The notes under the pieces were generated by a model, which was given only the letters and a program-made list of their open reading frames with translations, searched no databases and was not told the DNA's origin. 64,000 bases of DNA, taken from NCBI GenBank assembly GCA_934133005.1, contig CAKPAI010000001.1, forward strand, positions 62,001 to 126,000, read 5' to 3'. Position 1 is the first letter of the stretch. Every line of letters starts with the position of its first letter. Positions 57,369 to 64,000 of this stretch are shown here, in pieces. This DNA comes from an uncultured Clostridia bacterium. GTDB lineage: Bacteria > Bacillota > Clostridia > TANB77 > CAG-508. Both the position numbers and the translations under genes were made by a program.

Positions 57369-60239
57369 TTACAATGTTTCATTTGCAATTTCATTTTTTT
57401 CCAAATTTTGAACTACTTCATTATTTCCAATTTTGTTCTCTTCAGCTTTTTGGTCCTTCTCCTTTTTTAGTTCTTCTAATCTTCTGATTAGATTTTGTAA
57501 CTTCGTAATGTCTTTTCCTGTTTGCTCCCAATCTCCAGTTTTCATTGAAGCATCCAAATTTCCATTTGCTTTTATTACTTGGTCCATAAGCTCATTTAAG
57601 TCATCTGTATTTTCAACTTCAATATTTACAGCATACTGTGATACTAAATTGCTCAAGGCTTCACTATAAGTATTTCCTATTGCTACTTTTGAACCAGAAG
57701 CAACAACCACTTTTTTAAGGACTGGCAAAGAATCTTTCTCATTAACATATTGCTGATATATTGGCTCCACATATAATAAAGTATTATCTATTGGAACTAT
57801 TATTATACCCTTAGTAATCTTTGTTCCAGTAACATTTAAACTCTCTAATTCTTTTGAAATAGTTTCATCTTGTTCTAACTGTGTATCTAATTGCATTGGT
57901 CCTAAAACATTACTATTTTCCGCATAGTTATATAATTTTAGCACATTTTCGCCATTATCACTAACAGTTCCAACTAAATAACTCTTAATGTTCTGTTTAC
58001 CATATGGTGTATATGGTAATACTAGACTGAACTTACTCTCATCTGAGTCAACAGTTTTTGTCATTGTATAGTATGGCTCTATTGTAGTTCCTTTACTTGA
58101 TGTTATTTTTCTACTTGAGCTATGTGTTGCAACAGCCCATACATCATCATTTCTGTATAGTACATCTGGTTGAACATTATGGTATCTTTCTAATACTTCT
58201 GCTTGAATTTTATATAAATACTTAGGATAAGTAAAATGACTAGATATATCTTCTGGTATCTCCTCATCTGTAAATAAATCTGGATAAATCTTTTTATATA
58301 CCATAGCAATTGGATCTGCTTTATCTGTTATATAGAATTTGATTTCTCCGCTATAAGCATTTACAGTAACTTTTACAGAATTTCTTATATAGTTGATTTC
58401 ATCTTTGCTTATTCCATTATCTTTTAATGTTGTTTTTTGTGAATATGGATAATTATTGCTTGTAGTATATGCATCAAGTACCCATATAAGCTCTCCTTCT
58501 GAATCAATTACCATATAAGGTTCTGTGTCATAAGTTAAATATGGCATTAAAGTTTTAGCTCTTTGAACTACATTTCTATTGATTAATATCTTACTTTCAT
58601 TTGTAACATTTCCTGAAAATACTAATTTTATATCCTTTTCTTTTATAGCAAGAACTAATCTATCTATAAAATTAGCTGTAATTCCGGCTTCTCCATCATA
58701 AGAGTTTTCTGTATTTTGTGTAGCATCTTGAGTTGGATAGTCAAATTCCTTCTTTCCATTACTATTTGTTACTATTGTATTATTAGTAGTTAACCCAAAA
58801 TAAATTCTTGGTTCAGATATATTTATAATTTCATCACTTTTCTCAAAATCTTTTTGACTATGTATTACATTTCCATTTTCAGATACCTTTGTTGCTTGAG
58901 ATATTATTGCTCCAAAGCCATGTGTATACTCATAAGTTTTTGTATTGTATGCAGATTGCTTACTTGTTATCTCTCTTGGAGAAACATAAACTAATTTTTC
59001 CTTGCCATCAATATTATATACTGCAAGTGATGTTGTTCCAAATTCATAATATCCCTTGCTTGTATTTGAACTTGATAAATCTTTCAAAAGCATATCACTT
59101 GTTACTATTGGTACATTTTCAATTGTATCTTGATTATTATTTATTGCCTCTTGTGTAATTGTACCTTCATCACTTACTTCTATTTCATCAATATCTATTC
59201 CATATGCTTCTTTTGTATTTTTTATATTATATCCAATATATACTTTTTCTTTATCTAGCTCATTTGAATTTACATATATTAAGTTATATCCTACCATAAC
59301 TAATAGAAGTGTAACTAGATAGCCCGGTATTACTAATATTGAAGTTATAACATTTTTAGTATTCTTCTTTTTAAAGCTTGAAATAGCTTTGAATGCTGCA
59401 ATTAACATTACAGGGACAAAAATGATATATCCTATAAACTTAACTTTTACTTCTGTTATACCTGCACCATATAGCGAATAATTTATTGTTTCTTCATTAT
59501 TTAATACTAAAAACTTTTGTAATCCTATATTTTGAGTCTCCAATAGCAATAGTACTGCAATTATTACTACAAAAATCTTTAAATTAGTTAATGCTTGATT
59601 TACAAGTCCGCTTCTTTTTACACTCTCTCTTGTAATTCCATCAAAACATATATTGAAAACTAAAATGTAATATATTGCTGCATATATAGTTGAGGCAATT
59701 ATTGCATACATTGCATACATTACAACTAGCTCTAGGAATGGCCATACAAATACAAAATAGCCTACATCAAGCCCTAGTATTGGATCGTTTTCTACAAATT
59801 GAGTATTATAAAAACACAACTGTGCTTTTTCTAATATAAAGCTTGATGTCGCAATTGTCACTATTGTTGCAATTATAAAAGCCATTGATTTATGTGGGAG
59901 TTTCGGCATTGGCTTTTTTTCATCTTCAAAAAAGATTTTTAATCCACTTTTTACTCTCTTTGTTGTTATATACACAACAGAAAATACTATTGCAAAATTT
60001 ATTATTGCTGTTATGCTTATATTTTTCATATTCTGATGAAATATTGAGCTATAATTTTCTCCAATTTCTTTTATTTCTAAGAATTCACCTCTAGCATAAA
60101 CAAATATTGCAAGCATAGCAATTATTGCAACAATTACTACCAAAATTTTTCTAACTTTCTTTTGTTTTACTATTTCCTTCTCGTTTTGTTCTACTTTATT
60201 ATTTTCTACTACTTCAGTGTTTTTTTCATTATCTTCCAC
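57369..60239 (-). CDS. UPF0182 family membrane protein
   Basis: A 956-residue protein of the UPF0182/COG1615 family. Seven membrane helices occupy residues about 33-340, followed by a large extracytoplasmic domain (residues about 350-900) with family blocks such as NRNVVQRAKTLMPYLTYDTEPYM and YSQKTTLKD. The C-terminus is a Lys/Glu coiled coil. No function is established. It is 15 bases after ftsY in the same direction. Confidence 0.9.
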   Translation of the reverse strand: MEDNEKNTEVVENNKVEQNEKEIVKQKKVRKILVVIVAIIAMLAIFVYARGEFLEIKEIGENYSSIFHQNMKNISITAIINFAIVFSVVYITTKRVKSGLKIFFEDEKKPMPKLPHKSMAFIIATIVTIATSSFILEKAQLCFYNTQFVENDPILGLDVGYFVFVWPFLELVVMYAMYAIIASTIYAAIYYILVFNICFDGITRESVKRSGLVNQALTNLKIFVVIIAVLLLLETQNIGLQKFLVLNNEETINYSLYGAGITEVKVKFIGYIIFVPVMLIAAFKAISSFKKKNTKNVITSILVIPGYLVTLLLVMVGYNLIYVNSNELDKEKVYIGYNIKNTKEAYGIDIDEIEVSDEGTITQEAINNNQDTIENVPIVTSDMLLKDLSSSNTSKGYYEFGTTSLAVYNIDGKEKLVYVSPREITSKQSAYNTKTYEYTHGFGAIISQATKVSENGNVIHSQKDFEKSDEIINISEPRIYFGLTTNNTIVTNSNGKKEFDYPTQDATQNTENSYDGEAGITANFIDRLVLAIKEKDIKLVFSGNVTNESKILINRNVVQRAKTLMPYLTYDTEPYMVIDSEGELIWVLDAYTTSNNYPYSQKTTLKDNGISKDEINYIRNSVKVTVNAYSGEIKFYITDKADPIAMVYKKIYPDLFTDEEIPEDISSHFTYPKYLYKIQAEVLERYHNVQPDVLYRNDDVWAVATHSSSRKITSSKGTTIEPYYTMTKTVDSDESKFSLVLPYTPYGKQNIKSYLVGTVSDNGENVLKLYNYAENSNVLGPMQLDTQLEQDETISKELESLNVTGTKITKGIIIVPIDNTLLYVEPIYQQYVNEKDSLPVLKKVVVASGSKVAIGNTYSEALSNLVSQYAVNIEVENTDDLNELMDQVIKANGNLDASMKTGDWEQTGKDITKLQNLIRRLEELKKEKDQKAEENKIGNNEVVQNLEKNEIANETL

Positions 60240-60254
60240 TTATTTTAGTCCTCC

Positions 60255-61160
60255 TTATATTAAAGCCTTTACAAAATCCCCACTATTAAATATTTCCATA
60301 TCGTCAATTTGTTCTCCAACACCTATAAATTTAATAGGTACTTTATTTTCGTTTACTATACCAATTACTGCTCCACCTTTTGCACTACCATCAAGTTTTG
60401 TTAAAACTATTCCTGTTATGTTTACTGCTTCTTTAAAAGCTTGTACTTGGGAAATTGCATTTTGACCAGTTGTAGCATCTAATACCATTAATACTTCTTG
60501 AGATGCCTCTGGAAGTTCTTTATCTATTACCCTCTTTATTTTTACAAGTTCGTCCATCAAGTATTTTTTATTATGTAATCTTCCTGCAGTATCACATATT
60601 AGCACATCTGCTTGTTTTTCTTTGCAAACTTTAATTGCATCATATACAACAGATGCAGGGTCAATCCCTTCTTCTCTTTTTACAATTTCACATCCACTTC
60701 TTTGTGCCCATATTTCGAGTTGTTCAACTGCAGCAGCTCTAAAAGTATCTGCAGCAGCTACTACTACTTTTTTGCCATCTTTTCTTAAATTATTTGCAAT
60801 TTTCCCAATAGATGTAGTTTTTCCAACTCCATTTACTCCAACTACAAGTATAACAGATGGTTTTGTTTCTAATTTTAAAGAACTATCAGTTTCATCTAAA
60901 ATTTCTTTTATTTCTTCTCTTAAAGCTCCTCTTACACCATCTTCATCTTGTATATTTTGCTTTTTTACTTTTTCTCTTAAATTTTTTATGATTATACTTG
61001 CAGTTTCTGCTCCTACATCAGATAGAATCAAAGCTTCTTCTAATTCTTCTAAAAGCTCTTCATCAACTTTTCTAAAATTACTAAAAACATTATTCATTTT
61101 TTCATCAAATGATGTTTTAGTTTTATTTAATCCATTTTTTAATTTTTCAAAAAATCCCAT
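60255..61160 (-). CDS. ftsY: Signal recognition particle receptor FtsY
   Basis: SRP receptor GTPase for co-translational membrane insertion. The 301-residue product has an N domain (residues about 5-85) and the G domain with VGVNGVGKTTSIGKIAN (P loop), DTFRAAAVEQL, DTAGRLHNK and TKLDGSAKGG. The ATG at 61160 follows AAAGGA. The acidic A domain is absent, as in many Gram-positive FtsY proteins. Confidence 0.96.
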   Translation of the reverse strand: MGFFEKLKNGLNKTKTSFDEKMNNVFSNFRKVDEELLEELEEALILSDVGAETASIIIKNLREKVKKQNIQDEDGVRGALREEIKEILDETDSSLKLETKPSVILVVGVNGVGKTTSIGKIANNLRKDGKKVVVAAADTFRAAAVEQLEIWAQRSGCEIVKREEGIDPASVVYDAIKVCKEKQADVLICDTAGRLHNKKYLMDELVKIKRVIDKELPEASQEVLMVLDATTGQNAISQVQAFKEAVNITGIVLTKLDGSAKGGAVIGIVNENKVPIKFIGVGEQIDDMEIFNSGDFVKALI

Positions 61161-61242
61161 AATAATCCTTTCCATCAAATAATTACCATAATTATTATAA
61201 CATGCTTTTTTCAATAGTAAAAGCTTTTTAGTAAAAAATATA

Positions 61243-61274
61243 GTGAATGCCCAATCTTTATAGGCATTCACCAA
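61243..61274 (-). terminator. Terminator after the DUF3298-like gene
   Basis: GTGAATGCC pairs with GGCATTCAC around a ten-base loop with T residues after it on the minus strand. Confidence 0.65.
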
Positions 61275-61278
61275 AAGT

Positions 61279-62106
61279 TTATTTACATTCTTCTTTTATT
61301 AAATTTCCTAATTTATCATAATCTGCATCTATTTGAATTACGCCAGAAGCACCTGCTGATACAGAATACTTTGGTAATACAATTTGTAGTTTATCAGTAA
61401 GTAATCCATAATTTCCACACTCTGTAATTATGTCTTTTAGTTTATCTTTCCAGTTATCGACAGTTCCTAATTTTTCAGTTTCAAGATAATTTTCGGCTAT
61501 ATTATATAATTTGTCTACCAATTGTTCATAGTCTGATGTTATATCTTTTAGTTCTACCATTTCTCCACTTTTTAGGTCATACATATAATACTTTATATCA
61601 TTCCAAGAAACGCCACCAAATCCACCTGATTGTGTAAATTTAAATGTTATATAATTATCAGTTCTATTCTCCATAGTTGTAAGATATATAACGCCTAAAG
61701 TTTCACTTGATTCCACATTTTTATATTCGTCTGATGCTTTTTTTACTTCTTCCCAATTTTCGTCTGATAACTTTATTAAAGACTCTTGTATTTTGGCAGC
61801 AGCCTCTTTGTTTGATGCATTTTCAATTGTTGGTACATTTCTTACATTCTTTGATACAAGCTTTTCTCCATTATATGTATTGTACTCTTCATTTGAAAAA
61901 AAAATATTCCATTCGTCTACACCTTTTGCACTTCCTTTTACAAAAATCTCTTCACCATTTTGACTTTCTAAAACTGCTTCATTATTGTTAGTATTTTCCA
62001 CTTTATTTGAATTATTTTTATAAAAAAGCATTGCTGCTATTCCTGCAAGTATTACTACAATTATTACTATCCATACTATTATTTTTCCTGATTTATTTTT
62101 TAACAT
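61279..62106 (-). CDS. Membrane-anchored DUF3298/RsiV-like protein
   Basis: A 275-residue protein with an N-terminal membrane helix (residues about 9-28) and an extracytoplasmic domain. Its region YITFKFTQSGGFGGVSW...YYMYDLKSGEMVELKDI resembles the DUF3298 fold found in RsiV-type anti-sigma factors and related lysozyme-binding proteins. There is no cytoplasmic anti-sigma domain and no sigma gene alongside. Function unknown. Confidence 0.65.
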   Translation of the reverse strand: MLKNKSGKIIVWIVIIVVILAGIAAMLFYKNNSNKVENTNNNEAVLESQNGEEIFVKGSAKGVDEWNIFFSNEEYNTYNGEKLVSKNVRNVPTIENASNKEAAAKIQESLIKLSDENWEEVKKASDEYKNVESSETLGVIYLTTMENRTDNYITFKFTQSGGFGGVSWNDIKYYMYDLKSGEMVELKDITSDYEQLVDKLYNIAENYLETEKLGTVDNWKDKLKDIITECGNYGLLTDKLQIVLPKYSVSAGASGVIQIDADYDKLGNLIKEECK

Positions 62107-62131
62107 ATTTTCCTCCTCATATGTAAGTTAT

Positions 62132-62207
62132 TGGAGCCACCGGCAAGAATTGAACTTGTGACCTCCGGGTTACGAATCCGGTGCTCTACCTACTAAGCTA
62201 CGGTGGC
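62132..62207 (-). tRNA. tRNA-Thr (CGT anticodon)
   Basis: A 76-base cloverleaf with encoded CCA. The acceptor GCCACCG pairs with CGGTGGC, the anticodon loop TTCGTAA has anticodon CGT, and the T loop is TTCAATT. The pair closing the anticodon loop is A-C, a mismatch. Confidence 0.92.
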
Positions 62208-62256
62208 ATTACATTGATATTATAATATAAGCACTTGTAAAAAGCAATAAAAAATT

Positions 62257-62290
62257 AAGAATATAGCAAAACACTTGCGCTATATTCTTC
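62257..62290 (-). terminator. Terminator of the Cys/Gly-rich peptide gene
   Basis: AAGAATATAGC pairs with GCTATATTCTT, followed by T residues on the minus strand. Confidence 0.75.
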
Positions 62291-62305
62291 AATGTATTTA
62301 TTTAA

Positions 62306-62488
62306 TTAGAATCCAAAGCCTCCACAGCATCCGTTGTTATTAAATAATAGTAAAAATATTATTAAGAAAAATAATATTCCACTATTTCCATTGCAACCAC
62401 AACCGCAGTTTCTTTCCATTGGTCCACATCCAGGTCCTTCTCCACAACCTCCGCAGTTTCCTCTATTTTCGTCTTGCATATTTTTCAC
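62306..62488 (-). CDS. Small Cys/Gly-rich membrane peptide
   Basis: A 60-residue product. A Cys/Gly-rich N-terminal half (NCGGCGEGPGCGPMERNCGC), one hydrophobic helix (ILFFLIIFLLLF) and a short CCGGFGF end. AAAGGA precedes the ATG. Such small Cys/Gly-rich peptides are common in spore-forming Clostridia and may be spore-surface components, which is inference. Confidence 0.65.
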   Translation of the reverse strand: MKNMQDENRGNCGGCGEGPGCGPMERNCGCGCNGNSGILFFLIIFLLLFNNNGCCGGFGF

Positions 62489-62586
62489 TTTCCTTTCCTA
62501 TAGATTTATGTTATATAGTATGAATTTTTGAAAAAATGTGTTACAATGAGTATAGTTTATTGAAAGGAGTACTTTTATAAAAACAT

Positions 62587-64000
62587 ATGGAAACTAATAT
62601 ACTAAAACCAGAACTTTTAGTTCCAGCTGGTGACTTTGATTGTGTCAGAGCTGGCGTTCAAAATGGTGCAGATTGTATTTACTTTGGTGCAAATCTTTTT
62701 AGTGCTAGAGCTAGTGCTAAAAATTTTGACGATACTGAACTAAAAGAAGCTATCAAATATTGTAAAATTAGAAACGTAAAAACCAATCTTACATTAAATA
62801 CACTTTTAACTGATGATGAATTTTCTGAAGCAATAGAGCTTGCAAGAAAAGCTTATGAATTTGGAATTGATGCCATAATTGTTCAAGACTTAGGCCTTGC
62901 CAAATTTTTAATTAAAAATTTTCCAAACTTAGAAATTCATGCAAGTACTCAAATGTCAGTTCATAATTTAGAGGGAGTTCTTGAACTTGAAAAACTTGGA
63001 TTTTCAAGAGTAGTTCTTTCTCGCGAGGTTTCTTTAAGTGAAATCGAATATATAAGAAATAATTGCAAAGTAGATTTAGAAATTTTTATCCATGGGGCAC
63101 TTTGCATTTCATATTCTGGTCAATGTCTATTCTCTAGCTTAGTTGGTGGACGTTCTGGAAATCGTGGAAAATGTGCTCAGCCTTGTAGACTTCCTTATGA
63201 GCTAATCGAAAAAAATGGAACTTCTGAAAACAAACTTGACAATGGATATATTCTAAGTCCTAGGGATTTATCTTCATTAGAGCTTTTACCACAACTTGTA
63301 AGACTCGGAATAAATTCATTTAAAATTGAAGGTAGAATGAAAACCCCTGACTATGTTGCTACAGTAACTAAAATATATAGAAAATATATTGATTTAGCTT
63401 TATCAGACAAGCCTTATATTATTGACGAACAAGATAAAAAAGACTTAATGCAAGTATTTAATAGAGGAGCCTTTTCTTCAGGCCATTTAAAAACTGAACC
63501 TAATAAAGATTTAATCTTTTCAAAAAAATCAAATAATATGGGATTATATTTAGGAAATATTTCAAATTACAACGCTTCAAAAGGTCATATTACCTTAAAA
63601 TTAAATGAAAAATTAGCAATCGGAGATACCATTTCTATTGAAGGTGAAACCGGAAGTTATACAATTTCAGAACTTATGATTGGAAATTCTAATTTCAAAG
63701 AATGTCCTTGTGGAAAAATTGTTAAAATCGGTAGAATGAAAGGCAATATAAAAGTTGGTAAAAAAATTTATAAAATGTCAAGTAAATCTCTTACTGATTC
63801 ATGTAAAATAACTTATAAAGAAAAATCTGAAAATAAAAAGATTCCACTTGAAGGTACTATTACAGTTAAAGAAAATGAACCAATTACATTAAATTTAAAA
63901 TGTAATGTTCCACCTTTCTACAATAATATTGATTTGACAGTATGCTCAGATATTATTCCCGAGCAAGCCACAAACTCACCTATTACCTCTGATAGAATAT
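62587..64000 (+). CDS. Peptidase U32 family protein (partial, runs off the window)
   Basis: The frame opens at ATG 62587 and is still open at the end, 471 codons so far. It has the U32 signatures ELLVPAGDFDCVRAGVQNGAD at the start, EIHASTQMSVHN (residues about 116-127), HGALCISYSGQC and the Cys-rich segment GNRGKCAQPCR (about 194-204), then IEGRMKTPDYV. Relatives act in 23S rRNA hydroxylation (RlhA) or as collagenase-like proteins. AAAGGAG is about 17 bases before the ATG, an unusually long distance. Confidence 0.88.
   Translation, partial: METNILKPELLVPAGDFDCVRAGVQNGADCIYFGANLFSARASAKNFDDTELKEAIKYCKIRNVKTNLTLNTLLTDDEFSEAIELARKAYEFGIDAIIVQDLGLAKFLIKNFPNLEIHASTQMSVHNLEGVLELEKLGFSRVVLSREVSLSEIEYIRNNCKVDLEIFIHGALCISYSGQCLFSSLVGGRSGNRGKCAQPCRLPYELIEKNGTSENKLDNGYILSPRDLSSLELLPQLVRLGINSFKIEGRMKTPDYVATVTKIYRKYIDLALSDKPYIIDEQDKKDLMQVFNRGAFSSGHLKTEPNKDLIFSKKSNNMGLYLGNISNYNASKGHITLKLNEKLAIGDTISIEGETGSYTISELMIGNSNFKECPCGKIVKIGRMKGNIKVGKKIYKMSSKSLTDSCKITYKEKSENKKIPLEGTITVKENEPITLNLKCNVPPFYNNIDLTVCSDIIPEQATNSPITSDRI

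Noticed and set aside
61161..61274. 38-residue N-terminal extension of ftsY
   Set aside because: It overlaps a terminator hairpin and lacks an RBS; MGFFEKLK at 61160 is the usual FtsY start.
1..64000. CRISPR array, IS element or replication origin
   Set aside because: No regularly spaced repeats, no transposase or integrase frame and no DnaA-box cluster were seen.

Overview
The window is A+T-rich chromosomal DNA from an endospore-forming member of the Clostridia, probably an uncultured gut lineage. Evidence: Clostridia-style operons (hrcA-grpE-dnaK-dnaJ; T-box-controlled pheST and aspS), anaerobic genes (pflB/pflA, rubrerythrin), and many sporulation genes (ylbJ, cotJA/JB/JC, yunB, a SipL-like LysM protein, yabG, spoIIID, with veg next to yabG). 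Most genes are ordinary housekeeping genes. The accessory interest lies at about 16.3-16.7, 20.5-31.2 and 48.5-56.6 kb.

Layout. 0-8.3 kb: rplM-rpsI; oleate hydratase with a TetR regulator; pflB-pflA; a metal-efflux-type permease. 8.4-20.4 kb: tRNA-Met, ylbJ and two unknown small proteins, a LOG-family gene, dnaG-rpoD, carD, dut, rubrerythrin, pheST behind a T-box. 20.5-31.2 kb: two almost identical pilin/FGE-fold genes 8.85 kb apart, enclosing rnr, secG, a holin-endolysin pair, tRNA-Leu and a ComEC-like hydrolase. 31.5-48.4 kb: Mn pyrophosphatase, spore-coat and spore-morphogenesis genes, veg, aspS, small regulators, a G+C-rich radical SAM gene, spoIIID and the heat-shock operon. 48.5-56.6 kb: a surface/pilin island with decayed and intact pilin-like genes, a DUF2207-LemA-LPXTG operon and a dinucleotide-repeat switch. 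56.8-64 kb: an RHH protein, DUF5665, UPF0182, ftsY, tRNA-Thr and a U32 peptidase running off the end.

Two signals stand out. (1) Three loci (16.3-16.6, 27.1-27.4 and 48.5-48.8 kb) share one layout: a promoter, a strong RBS, a TTG-started tiny hydrophobic peptide, a bidirectional hairpin terminator, then a direct repeat of the peptide's start region, read by a consensus promoter on the opposite strand. This is the architecture of the pAD1 par (Fst/RNAII) type I toxin-antitoxin system, but the 22-residue peptides (ending in a DKD tail) do not look like Fst to me. A fourth peptide copy (25.8 kb) has no antitoxin part. (2) The two long pilin/FGE-fold genes are identical over about 1.1 kb but differ at their G+C-rich 3' ends, mostly where one copy has A. 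This is the signature of a diversity-generating retroelement (DGR), although no reverse transcriptase or template repeat is visible here. A third pilin-like gene has a (GT)12 tract at its start that puts it out of frame, as in slipped-strand phase variation.

Three probable one-base insertions share the same context (an extra C before GGA on the coding strand) in the DUF2207 gene and one pilin-like gene. They may be sequencing errors rather than mutations. All assignments come from reading the sequence; no database search was run.
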